Shown one piece after another: positions 7,774 to 15,685 of a stretch of 32,679 nucleotides of DNA (positions within the stretch are counted from its first letter, which is position 1; every line of letters starts with the position of its first letter). Origin of the DNA: Bacteroidota bacterium (GTDB lineage: Bacteria; Bacteroidota; Ignavibacteria; Kapaibacteriales; UBA2268); assembly GCA_024278075.1 (NCBI GenBank), contig JAJRTW010000153.1, positions 1 to 32,679 on the forward strand, in the 5' to 3' direction. The notes beneath the pieces are model-generated. The model did no database searches. It saw nothing but the letters and a program-made list of their open reading frames with translations, and had not been told where the DNA came from. The position numbers and the translations under genes are program-made.

Positions 7774-9960
7774 ATGGCAAAGAAAGGAACATTCGAACGA
7801 ATTAGGGAAATATCGCCTTATGCCTTCGGTTTTTTTGGGGTGATGCTGGTTTTGTTTTTTACAATAGGCGACCCCACGGTTGTCGATGGTTTATTTAGTA
7901 CGGGATTGAACCCGCAGACGGCCCCGATTGTGACTGTTAATGGCGAAGATATTCGATATATCGACTACGAGAATAAAGTACGCGAACAGATAGAACAGCA
8001 AAGATTGAGCCAGCAGGACCCGGGAAAAGAGATTGACGAAACGCAAATCCGCCAGCAGGTATGGAACCAGATGATTGACGAAGTGTTAATGCGGCAACAG
8101 GCCGAGGAGGCCGGGATTATTGTTACCGACGAGGAAATTGCCGATATTATGATTGAGAATCCGCCGGACTATCTGAAAAAAGGATTTATCGACTCTGCCG
8201 GTACTTTCCAAAAGGGGATGTATCTTGATATAGTTACGAACCCGGAGAATATTGCCAACTATATAGAGGGAGACCAGGCCAAGATTCTGGATGCGATTCA
8301 GACCTTCAGAAATGATCTTATCGTAATCGAGAATTATCTGCGCAATCAGACAATAAGGGAGAATCTTACCGTTGCCGTGAATGCTGCCGGGTCAATCTTG
8401 TCGCCGGCCTATGCCAGGGAAAAGTACTTATCGGAGAATAGCACCGCCGATGTGTCATTTATTGCAATTAAAATAAGTGAGAACAAAGACACAACAATCG
8501 AAGTATCCGACAGCGAGATCGAGGAGTATTATAACGAGCATAGAAAGTATTATAAGCAAAAACCGCAAAGAAAAATCAAATACGTTTCGTTCCCGATTGT
8601 TCCCTCGGCTGATGACTCTACAAGGGCGCAGAAGAAAACACGCCGGGTGATGGAAGCATTGCGGCAGGGTGCAACGCTTGCCGAACGCGACAGCATCTTC
8701 GACCACGAACTGGATAAACTTGGCGGAACAACATCGGATTTTACTTTAGTTAAAGATTTGGATAAAATGAAGTCCGCCTATCTGATAGGCGCCCAAACAA
8801 GAGAAGTAATTGGCCCGGTCAGGCTTGGCGATGGGAATTATTTCTTCAGGGTGGACGAGCGCCGCGAGGGCGAGTCGGTGGTTGTAAAGGCAAGCCATAT
8901 ATTGATTAATTCCAATGATAATAAGGACAGTGCCAAAGCGGAAGCCGATAAAATATATAAACGCGCCAAAAAAGGTGAGGATTTTGCTATCCTGGCTATG
9001 CAGTACTCTAAAGACCCGGGCTCGGGGAAAAGAGGCGGCGACCTTGGCTACTTTGGCAAAGGCCAAATGGTGAAACCTTTCGAAGAAGCCGCCTTCGGGG
9101 CTGAAATTGGCGAAATAACAAAGCCGGTGGAATCGAGATTCGGTTTTCATATAATCAAGGTAGTGGATAAGAGGTCCGACGAGATTATATTTAGTGAAAT
9201 AGTTATTAAACCCACATTAACAGCTGCTTCGAGGAGTGCTATATATCGCCAGGCCCATTCATTTAAGAAGCAAGTCGAGGAGGATGGAGTCAATTTCGAC
9301 ACTTTGGCAGCCATGTTGGATATGGTGCCGGTTGAGACTGCCTTGTTCGAGAAGAAACGCCCCGTTCTCGGCAGCCAGTATATCACTGACGTTGTTTTCG
9401 ACAGCGAAGTCGGAGATGTGCTGGAACCGGTGGATGTCAAGAGGTATGGAGTAATTGTTGCACAAGTTACCGATATTAGAAATGCCGGCATTGTGCCGCT
9501 TGAGGACAAGGCCGAAGAGATAAAACGCAAGTTGGTTAGTCTCAAAAAACTGGAGCTAATCAAACCTAAGATAGAAAGTATTTATAACAGGATTAAATCC
9601 GGCACTGATCTGATAGCTGCCGGCGCAACCAACCCTGATATTAGTGTGAAGACTGCCGATGACATTAAACCGGTTGGTTCCGTGCCGGGCCTTGGCAAAG
9701 ACGAAGCCTTTGCTTATAATGCATTTACACTACCAATTGGTAAAATATCAGAGCCAATAAAAGGTGAATTGGGATATTACATAATCCAGGTCAGGGAAAG
9801 GGAAATACCGTCTGAAGACAAAATCAAAGATGAAATGCCCGATTATATTTCCAAACTGGAACAAAATATTAAGTCTTCAACTTTTTTCCAATGGTATAAT
9901 AACATAAAAGAAGAAGCGCAAGTCGAAGACTTTCGGATGAATTTCTACAAGGAATATTGA
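7774..9960 (+). CDS. Membrane-anchored PpiD/SurA-like peptidylprolyl isomerase
   Basis: The protein is 728 aa. An N-terminal transmembrane anchor (about 15-31, PYAFGFFGVMLVLFFTIG) and a SurA-type N-terminal region (about 50-250) come first. A clear parvulin (PPIC) domain follows (about 373-463) with VKASHILI, FAILAMQYSKDPGSGKRGGDLGYF, F-E-A-AF and GFHIIKV. A second, degenerate parvulin-like repeat lies near the C-terminus (AYNAFTLPIGKISEPIKGELGYYIIQVRE). Such proteins act outside the inner membrane as chaperones or prolyl isomerases for exported proteins. The domain order matches PpiD, which is about 620 aa in E. coli. The start ATG has GGAG about 9 nt upstream and its own promoter. The stop TGA abuts a hairpin. 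Confidence 0.87.
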   Translation: MAKKGTFERIREISPYAFGFFGVMLVLFFTIGDPTVVDGLFSTGLNPQTAPIVTVNGEDIRYIDYENKVREQIEQQRLSQQDPGKEIDETQIRQQVWNQMIDEVLMRQQAEEAGIIVTDEEIADIMIENPPDYLKKGFIDSAGTFQKGMYLDIVTNPENIANYIEGDQAKILDAIQTFRNDLIVIENYLRNQTIRENLTVAVNAAGSILSPAYAREKYLSENSTADVSFIAIKISENKDTTIEVSDSEIEEYYNEHRKYYKQKPQRKIKYVSFPIVPSADDSTRAQKKTRRVMEALRQGATLAERDSIFDHELDKLGGTTSDFTLVKDLDKMKSAYLIGAQTREVIGPVRLGDGNYFFRVDERREGESVVVKASHILINSNDNKDSAKAEADKIYKRAKKGEDFAILAMQYSKDPGSGKRGGDLGYFGKGQMVKPFEEAAFGAEIGEITKPVESRFGFHIIKVVDKRSDEIIFSEIVIKPTLTAASRSAIYRQAHSFKKQVEEDGVNFDTLAAMLDMVPVETALFEKKRPVLGSQYITDVVFDSEVGDVLEPVDVKRYGVIVAQVTDIRNAGIVPLEDKAEEIKRKLVSLKKLELIKPKIESIYNRIKSGTDLIAAGATNPDISVKTADDIKPVGSVPGLGKDEAFAYNAFTLPIGKISEPIKGELGYYIIQVREREIPSEDKIKDEMPDYISKLEQNIKSSTFFQWYNNIKEEAQVEDFRMNFYKEY

Positions 9961-9975
9961 CCCGATTATTTCGGG
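9961..9975 (+). terminator. Weak hairpin terminator of the PpiD-like gene
   Basis: CCCGA and TCGGG (5-bp arms, 5-nt loop) begin at the base after the TGA stop and are followed by CTTGTTGTT. It belongs to the same hairpin family as 7597 and 10211. Confidence 0.4.
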
Positions 9976-10147
9976 CTTGTTGTTAAGGCTTCATTTCTAT
10001 TGGGGAATCTAAGAGTTGGGCAGAAAGCTGGGCACTCATGTTTGATTCATAATTGAGCATTCGATATAAGTGCTATCCATTGCCGATCGGCTTCTCGAGT
10101 ATAATTAGAATAAAGCCGGTTAATGCTTTATATCACCAGAGTAATCT

Positions 10148-10183
10148 ATGGGCTATTCTTTTCCGGAGTAGCCCATATTTTTA
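10148..10183 (+). terminator. Intrinsic terminator
   Basis: ATGGGCTA (10148-10155) and TAGCCCAT (10169-10176) form a perfect 8-bp stem over a 13-nt loop, followed by ATTTTTATT. This is the best terminator in the gap. It may end transcripts from the PpiD-like gene, 190 nt upstream, or an unseen small RNA. Confidence 0.6.
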
Positions 10184-10210
10184 TTCTGCCGGCGGGAATA
10201 ACAGACATAA

Positions 10211-10236
10211 CCCGAATATTTCGGGCCTTTTACTCA
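10211..10236 (+). repeat. CCCGAA hairpin family, copy 4, with CTTTTAC tail
   Basis: CCCGAA and TTCGGG around TAT, then CCTTTTACTC. The minus-strand element at 4930-4906 has the same layout (CCCGCA, TAT, TGCGGG, ACTTTTACC). Homology therefore extends past the hairpin, which argues for a dispersed element rather than chance. Confidence 0.55.
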
Positions 10237-10497
10237 AGAGCTTAGTATCTATTTGTGAATATAAGTGTTAAGTTGAGAGTGTGGCAATAATACTTGGCTC
10301 AAAATTGAGAATAAAATAATATCTGAAACCCATTGTCAATCAGGCATCTTGAATATTTTATGAATAATGCAGGATAAAGCCCTTCCCATTGAAGGGAGAT
10401 TAACAAAGGTGGCAGTAATAAATTCATTCAGAGGGATTCTCATTTCTCAACCGGTCTTTTGGGGATTGGATAGATTATATTTTTCGGGGGCGTTAGC

Positions 10498-11442
10498 TTG
10501 AAGTTTAATAAGGAACAGTTGATCGAATTGACCCGAAGCGATGGTGGCAGCCATGCTGTGGAATCATTGCAGGATGCCTATGGTTTCTGCATGAAGCTCG
10601 CAACATCTCATTATGAGAACTTCCCCGTAGGCTCGATTATTATTCCGAAGAAATTGAGAAAGCATTTTTATTCCATCTATGCCTTTGCCCGGATAGCCGA
10701 TGATATTGCCGATGAATTGGCCGAAGTGGATGCAAGCACAAGGGTTAAGTTGCTGAATGACTTCATTGGCAATCTTTATGAAAAAGATAGTGGAACCGCA
10801 ATTATTGGCAACCCGGTTTTCGTTGCGATTCGCAGCACAATCAATAATTTCTCGCTTCCGCCGCAGCCATTCGAGAGATTAATTACTGCATTCAAAATGG
10901 ATGTGGAGTTCGAACAACCCACGAGTTTTGATGATTTGGAGCATTATTGCATCCATTCCGCCAATCCTATCGGCGAATTAGTGCTAAGGCTGTTCGGCGA
11001 GTGGAATGACGATACATCGAAGAAATCCGACAGTATATGCACCGCATTGCAGCTGGTTAATTTTTGGCAGGATTTCTCCTTAGACCTTCCCAACGGAAGA
11101 TGTTATTTGCCAACGGCTATGCTCGAAAAATATTCATTAGTGAAAGAAAATTTGCAAGATGAAAAATTTTCAGCTATCTTATATCCATGTTTATCCGAAG
11201 TCTATGATAAAACTTCAGATTACTTTGCCGAAGGCGGGCAATTAATTCACCGTTTGAAAAGCAATCGCCTTAGAATGGAAATTGCCGCTACAATTAACGG
11301 TGGAAAAAAGATGATCGATAAAATAAAAGAGTCCGGTGCCGAAATATTTCATAAGCGGCCATCGCTGAGCAAATCGGATTATCCCGGATTATTATTTAAA
11401 TCCGTTATCGATGTGATGGTCCGTAGGAGATTAGGCAGTTAG
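10498..11442 (+). CDS. hpnC: HpnC, squalene/phytoene synthase family (hydroxysqualene-forming step)
   Basis: The protein is 314 aa. In the HpnCDE route HpnD makes presqualene diphosphate from farnesyl diphosphate, HpnC converts it to hydroxysqualene and HpnE reduces that to squalene. HpnC hallmarks are AYGFCMKLATSHYENFPVGSII (27-48), YAFARIADDIADE (61-73, first Asp-rich motif) and LVNFWQDFSLDLPNGRCYLP (186-205, second motif). The start is TTG at 10498, because an in-frame TAG lies upstream and no ATG precedes the conserved N-terminus. GGGGG about 7 nt before it may serve as the ribosome site. hpnD follows in the same direction after 224 bp. hpnE is not in the window. Confidence 0.92.
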   Translation: MKFNKEQLIELTRSDGGSHAVESLQDAYGFCMKLATSHYENFPVGSIIIPKKLRKHFYSIYAFARIADDIADELAEVDASTRVKLLNDFIGNLYEKDSGTAIIGNPVFVAIRSTINNFSLPPQPFERLITAFKMDVEFEQPTSFDDLEHYCIHSANPIGELVLRLFGEWNDDTSKKSDSICTALQLVNFWQDFSLDLPNGRCYLPTAMLEKYSLVKENLQDEKFSAILYPCLSEVYDKTSDYFAEGGQLIHRLKSNRLRMEIAATINGGKKMIDKIKESGAEIFHKRPSLSKSDYPGLLFKSVIDVMVRRRLGS

Positions 11443-11451
11443 GCATATCTT

Positions 11452-11477
11452 AATGCCAAATTCCGGTTTGGGAATGC
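11452..11477. repeat. CATTCCC palindrome family, copy 1 (reverse orientation, one arm diverged)
   Basis: AATGCCAAATTCCGG then TTTGGGAATGC lies just after the hpnC stop. It is the reverse complement of the copies at 13579 and 26644, with one mismatch in an arm. Confidence 0.7.
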
Positions 11478-11529
11478 AATATCACCTCGGAACAACGTTT
11501 TGCGATGAATTAACCGAATAGGATATGAA

Positions 11530-11563
11530 ATAATATCACAGCCGGGTATGGCTGAAATATTAT
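11530..11563. other. Hairpin in the hpnC-hpnD spacer
   Basis: ATAATAT (11530-11536) pairs with ATATTAT (11557-11563), and inside it CAGCC (11539-11543) pairs with GGCTG (11550-11554) over GGGTAT. The only gap is a 2+2 internal loop. No T-run follows. It could be an mRNA-processing or stabilising structure between hpnC and hpnD. Confidence 0.4.
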
Positions 11564-11666
11564 GATTATCAACGAACAGATTGACTAAATAAACAGATAC
11601 GCTTTAGTTAAATAGGCTTGTTGTGAATTTGAATTCAGCTAATTAGTAAATTAAAATAAATAAGAA

Positions 11667-12569
11667 TTGGAAACAATTACACAAATAGAATTGGCCAACC
11701 ACGAGAACGTTGACCCACCTAAGGTAGAAAGGTCGAATTTTCATTATTCCTTCTCTTTCTTGCCGAAGGAGGAGCGTTCGGCAATGAATTCAATCTATGC
11801 TTTCTGCAGCTATATTGATGATATTGTTGACAGCACACCAACTCCCGACCAAACAATTGTCGCCCAAAAAATGGAACGGCTTGCATGGTGGGAACTCGAA
11901 ATCGATAAGCTTTATAACGACAAATCCTCGGGCAAGCTGCTCAAGCCATTCATTGCCGTGATTGAAAGGTTTAATATCCCCAAGCAATATTTCCTAACGC
12001 TTATCGACGGGTGCCGCAGGGACCTAGTGCAGTATCGCTATGGTACATTCGATGAACTGAAGGACTACTGCTATAGTGTGGCAAGCGTAGTCGGGCTGAC
12101 AAGCATCGAGGTTTTTGGCTACAGCTACGAGGATACGAAAAATTACGCTATCAACCTCGGCTATGCCCTGCAGTTGACCAACATACTCAGGGATGTGAAA
12201 ATTGACAAGGACAGGGGGTATATCTACCTTCCGCTGGAAGACCTCGAGCGGTTTAACTATTCCGAAGAAGACCTATTCAATGAAGTCTATAACAGCAACT
12301 TCGTCGACCTGATGCAATTTCAGACAAAGCGCGCCCGGGAGTATTATCATAAAGCCAGAACTTACCTGAGGCCGGACGAAAGGCCAAAAGTCTTTACCGC
12401 CGAAATTATGGATGCAATTTATTATCGGTTGCTGGAAAAAATTGAATTAAATGATTATAATATTTTCGATAAAAAGATAACGGTTTCTCCGGTGCATAAA
12501 ATGTTGATTGCCATAAAGCATTGGCTTTCTATCGGGATATTTGTCACCAGGATAAAAAGGAAAAATTAG
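11667..12569 (+). CDS. hpnD: HpnD, presqualene diphosphate synthase
   Basis: The protein is 300 aa. It is predicted to condense two farnesyl diphosphates to presqualene diphosphate. Class landmarks are FHYSFSFLPKEERSAMNSIYAFC (25-47), DDIVD (51-55), LVQYRYGTFDELKDYCYSVASVVG (120-143) and NILRDVKIDKDRGYIYLP (172-189), the second Asp-rich motif. It is closer to HpnD/CrtB-type synthases than to HpnC. The start must be TTG at 11667: an in-frame TAA lies two codons earlier and the next ATG (residue 40) would cut the first conserved block. A phytoene synthase function is possible in principle, but adjacency to hpnC favours squalene synthesis. Confidence 0.88.
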   Translation: METITQIELANHENVDPPKVERSNFHYSFSFLPKEERSAMNSIYAFCSYIDDIVDSTPTPDQTIVAQKMERLAWWELEIDKLYNDKSSGKLLKPFIAVIERFNIPKQYFLTLIDGCRRDLVQYRYGTFDELKDYCYSVASVVGLTSIEVFGYSYEDTKNYAINLGYALQLTNILRDVKIDKDRGYIYLPLEDLERFNYSEEDLFNEVYNSNFVDLMQFQTKRAREYYHKARTYLRPDERPKVFTAEIMDAIYYRLLEKIELNDYNIFDKKITVSPVHKMLIAIKHWLSIGIFVTRIKRKN

Positions 12570-12593
12570 GTATTTAGGCTGTGATTATACTGC

Positions 12594-12725
12594 AAGTTAA
12601 AACTTATAGCAATAGATTCTGTAGCCACGTGCTTTAGCTTGTGGATGCGAATTAACTTATTCTATTCCCCGCGAGTTAAAACTTATAACAATAGATTCAA
12701 TAGCCACGTGCTTTAGCTCGTTGGG
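12594..12725. repeat. Two copies of a 79-bp-spaced GCCACG-GCTTTAGC repeat
   Basis: AGTTAAAACTTATARCAATAG followed by TAGCCACGTGCTTTAGC begins near 12595 and again near 12674. The CCACGTGC and GCTTGTGG halves are near-palindromic. A third, diverged copy (CAATAGCCACGAGCTTTAGC) lies at 21638-21661. Confidence 0.7.
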
Positions 12726-12839
12726 ATTGCCCCTAACAACTCGCAATAGTTAGAAAAATATTATGTTAATTGAATTATAACTTCTTATTTTTGTATATTA
12801 AAATCTGATGTAAATTTCAACAATAAGGACTGCGAATCG

Positions 12840-13319
12840 ATGGATATTGTTTTTTCAGAAAGTGAATTAGAAAAAGTCGAAGAAATCAAATCACGATACC
12901 CGGAGCTGCAAGCAGCATTAATGCCGGTTTTATGGATGGCCCAGAAGAAATTCGGATGGCTGTCGAAAGAAGTGATGATGTACGTTGCCGGCCTTCTGGA
13001 CCTCTCTTATGCACACGTATACGGAGTTGCCACATTCTATACTATGTACTTCAAAAAGCCTATGGGCAAAAACCATATCCAGGTCTGCACAAACGTATCT
13101 TGTATGCTCGGCGAGGGTGAGATGATTTTCCGGCACATTTCCGAAAAACTTGGCATAAATAATAATGAAACTACCCCGGACGGCTTGTTTTCGCTTGAAG
13201 AAGTCGAGTGTATGGGAGCCTGCGGCGGAGCGCCTATGATAGCAATTAATGAAGATTATTATGAGAATGTTTCAATAATGATGATAGATGATAAGTTTGA
13301 TTTGCTAAAACAATCATGA
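12840..13319 (+). CDS. nuoE: NADH-quinone oxidoreductase subunit E (24-kDa, 2Fe-2S)
   Basis: The protein is 159 aa with a thioredoxin-like ferredoxin fold. The four 2Fe-2S ligands are Cys83 and Cys88 (CTNVSC) and Cys124 and Cys128 (CMGAC), preceded by the expected VYGVATFYTMY block. NuoE carries cluster N1a in the NADH-oxidising arm of complex I. nuoF and nuoG, its usual neighbours, are absent here. A -7-like TATTTTTG lies at 12786-12793, without a convincing -33. The gene stands alone, with repeats upstream and 760 bp of gene-free DNA downstream. NAD-dependent hydrogenases and formate dehydrogenases also use NuoE-like subunits, but nuoD and nuoJK elsewhere in the window favour complex I. Confidence 0.92.
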   Translation: MDIVFSESELEKVEEIKSRYPELQAALMPVLWMAQKKFGWLSKEVMMYVAGLLDLSYAHVYGVATFYTMYFKKPMGKNHIQVCTNVSCMLGEGEMIFRHISEKLGINNNETTPDGLFSLEEVECMGACGGAPMIAINEDYYENVSIMMIDDKFDLLKQS

Positions 13320-14081
13320 TGCAGTGCCCCCGGGCGGCGTTCGCTTTCACCTTTCCCGAATTCATTTCCTGTCATATTGAGGGAAACGAAAAGGGGAGTT
13401 CACGTCGCATTAAAACAGAGAAAAGCAAGATTGATACGTTATTAATCTATATTTATCTGATTTTATACTATAGCGGTTCACTAAAAAGCCCGTTACATTA
13501 ATGAGCTTGTTGCCAGTTCCCCCATCACAAAATATATTGCCTAATCGTTTGCCAAGAAGAGGTTTGAGTGGGAAATCGCATTCCCAAACCGGAATTTGGG
13601 AATGAGCTAAGTAGTGATACGAGAAGTTATTGGATTCTCAATATTGAGCTGATTATATTTACTGTACTGTCTGCCAAACATCCTAATTATCAATTGGATA
13701 CAAAGCCAAAGAGAAAAAGGCCCGAATCACTCGGATTATCTCTATCAATTTCCCCATTTCTAACATAAAGGCCTATAGTTATCAGCAATGTATGGTTAAT
13801 TCGCCGCTTATTAGGCTAAATCATTGATATTAGCTGCGTTTTGGCATACATTGTGCTGTATTGAAGAAGCACTGAATACCGCTATTGTTAGTTATGCCTA
13901 TTTTGTGTAAAGTATACTATCACGCAAGATTAAGCTATGGTAATTAATAATATGGCAATTCATTACTGGCAAACAGGGAAATACTTTTATTATAAACAAA
14001 AATTAATTATTTTAATCGGCGCTGCAAAGACAACTGTGATTTAAATTAAGGAAATTCAGCAGCAGATGCGGCCTGTACAAT
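13320..14081. other. Longest gene-free stretch (762 bp)
   Basis: Short open frames here show no family features. The only recognised element is a perfect copy of the CATTCCC palindrome (13579-13604). I see no tRNA cloverleaf, no tandem array and no clear promoter. It may hold a decayed gene or an unrecognised small RNA. Confidence 0.45.
13579..13604. repeat. CATTCCC palindrome family, copy 2
   Basis: The arms CATTCCCAAA and TTTGGGAATG are perfect inverted repeats around CCGGAA. It is identical over 26 bp to the copy at 26644-26669. Confidence 0.85.
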
Positions 14082-14561
14082 ATGGCACAATCATCAGATA
14101 TAAGTATTCACGGCTCGGCAAACGCCGGTTCGCCATCGATCGGAGGAGCAGCGAAGAGGACTGTTTTGATAATCGACGACGATTCATGGATTAATAGATT
14201 ATTGTCAAAATATTTAGTAAGTTATGGATTTAATCCGATTAGCTCGACTGACCCGTTCGAAGGAATTGGGATGGCTGTGAAGGAAAAGCCTGATTTGGTT
14301 TTCCTTGATGTGTTAATGCCGGATCTGAACGGCGACAAAGTTCTAAGGGTATTAAGATCGATTGACGAGACGGCTGACATCCCGATTTTAATTCTCTCTG
14401 CAAATTTAAACAAAGAAATTATTAAATTATTAATGAACGGCAAAGCATCCGGATTCGTTTCCAAGCCATTTACTCACGAAGTGGTTATCGAGAAAATAAA
14501 GGAAGTTTGCAGCCCATCAGTTCTAAACAGCCTGAACCTCGAGATGCCCCAGGCGAGATAG
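14082..14561 (+). CDS. Single-domain CheY-like response regulator
   Basis: The protein is 159 aa. A low-complexity Ser/Gly/Ala leader (1-25) precedes one receiver domain (27-145). It has the acidic pocket DDD (32-34), phosphoacceptor Asp76 in LVFLDVLMPDLNG, the switch residue Ser106 (LILSAN) and Lys128 in VSKPF. There is no output domain, so it probably acts by protein interaction or as a phosphorelay intermediate. No histidine kinase is nearby. The stop is followed by the promoter of the rpmE operon, so the two are separate units. Confidence 0.85.
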   Translation: MAQSSDISIHGSANAGSPSIGGAAKRTVLIIDDDSWINRLLSKYLVSYGFNPISSTDPFEGIGMAVKEKPDLVFLDVLMPDLNGDKVLRVLRSIDETADIPILILSANLNKEIIKLLMNGKASGFVSKPFTHEVVIEKIKEVCSPSVLNSLNLEMPQAR

Positions 14562-14647
14562 CCGTCGGAAGCAGCACCTTTATATTAACAAATTTAGCCT
14601 AAAACACAAAGAATTGATTAGAATTTCTTCGATAATGAAGATTTCTC

Positions 14648-14678
14648 TTTGAAAACAATATATTCTGCCTTAAATTTG
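14648..14678 (+). promoter_or_regulatory. Bacteroidota-type promoter of the 58-aa gene-rpmE-rpsR operon
   Basis: TTTG (14648-14651), exactly 19 nt, then TAAATTTG (14671-14678) is a full match to TTTG-N19-TAnnTTTG. The first ATG of the operon follows at 14717. No Zur-like palindrome is visible around it. Confidence 0.65.
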
Positions 14679-14716
14679 TAGTCGTAGAAAAAATAATAAC
14701 CAAAATAATAAGCAAG

Positions 14717-14893
14717 ATGGCAAAAACACAAACATTCGGCGATAAGCTGAAAAAGAAAAGAGACGATGGCAGAATTAATGTCAAAGTTATCAAGTGGTAT
14801 AACGACGAGACAAGGGGCACATTGCGCACCCTTGAGCGATTTGTTAAAGTTACCGATATTAATGAAGTTGATAAAATAGAAATTTCAAAATAA
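14717..14893 (+). CDS. Small basic protein of unknown function (58 aa), first gene of the rpmE-rpsR operon
   Basis: The ATG at 14717 lies 39 nt after a strong promoter match, and the frame runs 58 codons to TAA at 14891. Residues 1-15 (MAKTQTFGDKLKKKR) are Lys-rich. They are followed by a beta-strand-like INVKVIKWYNDETRG and an acidic tail (VTDINEVDKIEISK). The charged, compact make-up and the position 7 bp before rpmE suggest a ribosome- or RNA-associated protein, but I do not recognise a family. The coding case rests on the promoter, the tight spacing to rpmE and protein-like composition. Confidence 0.72.
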   Translation: MAKTQTFGDKLKKKRDDGRINVKVIKWYNDETRGTLRTLERFVKVTDINEVDKIEISK

Positions 14894-14900
14894 GGGAATT

Positions 14901-15137
14901 ATGAAAAAAGGAATTCATCCATTATACAGAACCGTTGAAATCGTTATGACTGATGGCAGTACGTTCCAAACACGTTCTTGCTATAAAAACGACAAAATGG
15001 TACTCGAAATTGATTCTAAGTCGCACCCTTTCTTCACCGGCAAGCAAATGCTTGTTGATACTGCCGGCCGTGTGGAAAGATATAACAAGAGATTTAATAA
15101 AGCTAAAGAAATTATGAAAGCGAGGAAAACTAAATAA
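14901..15137 (+). CDS. rpmE: Ribosomal protein bL31, cysteine-free form
   Basis: The protein is 78 aa. Signatures are [20 protein letters not shown] at the start, SHPFFTGKQ in the middle and [13 protein letters not shown] near the end. bL31 sits in the large-subunit central protuberance and bridges to the 30S head. The four Zn-binding cysteines of the C+ form are replaced ([17 protein letters not shown]), leaving one unrelated Cys, so this is a zinc-independent form. rpsR overlaps its stop codon by one base (TAATG), implying translational coupling. Confidence 0.95.
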   Translation: MKKGIHPLYRTVEIVMTDGSTFQTRSCYKNDKMVLEIDSKSHPFFTGKQMLVDTAGRVERYNKRFNKAKEIMKARKTK

Positions 15138-15406
15138 TGGCAGCTATCTATCCAATGCAAACAGGGGCTACTTTTCGCCCGAATAAGAAAAATGGTGGGA
15201 AGAAAAAACCTAATCCATTGAAAAAACAAAAGGTTATAGATTATCTCGATGCAAAATTCCTGCAAAGATTTACTAACGACCAGGGTAAAATTCTTCCTCG
15301 CAGGATTACCGGCGTTACTGCTTACCAGCAAAGAAGAATAGCAAGGGCTATTAAATATGCACGTCATTTGGCGCTGTTGCCGTTCGTCGCTCAGGATATT
15401 ACGTAG
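15137..15406 (+). CDS. rpsR: Ribosomal protein bS18, cysteine-free form
   Basis: The protein is 89 aa. The S18 core [50 protein letters not shown] is clear. bS18 binds the 30S platform next to bS6. The N-terminal tail ([18 protein letters not shown]) is longer than in E. coli, as in Bacteroidota, and there is no cysteine at all. The neighbour is rpmE rather than the usual rpsF, ssb or rplI. The last codons CAG GAT ATT ACG TAG are the first unit of tandem array E. Confidence 0.95.
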   Translation: MAAIYPMQTGATFRPNKKNGGKKKPNPLKKQKVIDYLDAKFLQRFTNDQGKILPRRITGVTAYQQRRIARAIKYARHLALLPFVAQDIT

Positions 15407-15512
15407 GCAGGATATTACGTAGGCAGGATATTACGTAGGCAGGATATTACGTAGGCAGGATATTACGTAGGCAGGATATTACGTAGGCAGGATATTACGT
15501 AGGCAGGATATT
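15393..15512. repeat. Tandem array E, 16-bp unit, 7.5 copies, built from the rpsR 3' end
   Basis: AGGATATTACGTAGGC starts at 15393, 15409, 15425, 15441, 15457, 15473 and 15489, and a partial copy begins at 15505. The copies are identical, so the expansion is recent. The first copy contains the last codons and the TAG stop of rpsR. Confidence 0.95.
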
Positions 15513-15544
15513 GCTTATCCAGTGTTTGCATTTAATAATTTTAG

Positions 15545-15573
15545 AAAAGGGGGTTCAAACGAACTCCCTTTTT
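15545..15573 (+). terminator. Intrinsic terminator of the rpmE-rpsR operon, possibly bidirectional
   Basis: AAAAGGGGGTTC (15545-15556) pairs with GAACTCCCTTTT (15561-15572) over AAAC: 12 bp with one G-T wobble, then TTTTT. The A-run on the left would act as the U-run for the convergent nuoJK transcript. Confidence 0.8.
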
Positions 15574-15685
15574 ACGTTATTTGGTGGTGTTGGATATTGG
15601 GCTGCGCATGATTGCATGGGATAGGATATGACGTTCGCGATATGATGTGGAATCGGCGGCCTGAAAACCACTATCCACCGGTATG

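Larger units (their letters stand above)
9961..10497. other. Gene-free region between the PpiD-like gene and hpnC
   Basis: No gene is supported. It holds three hairpins: CCCGA/TCGGG at 9961-9975 directly after the TGA, a strong ATGGGCTA/TAGCCCAT hairpin with a T-run (10148-10183), and CCCGAA/TTCGGG at 10211-10225. A CCCTTC/GAAGGG hairpin (10380-10396) lies about 100 nt before hpnC. No Bacteroidota promoter was found for hpnC. Confidence 0.5.

Noticed and set aside
13320-14081. tRNA or decayed gene
   Set aside because: No T-loop GGTTCRANYCC sequence or acceptor pairing was seen, and no frame shows a protein family, so it is left as unexplained spacer.
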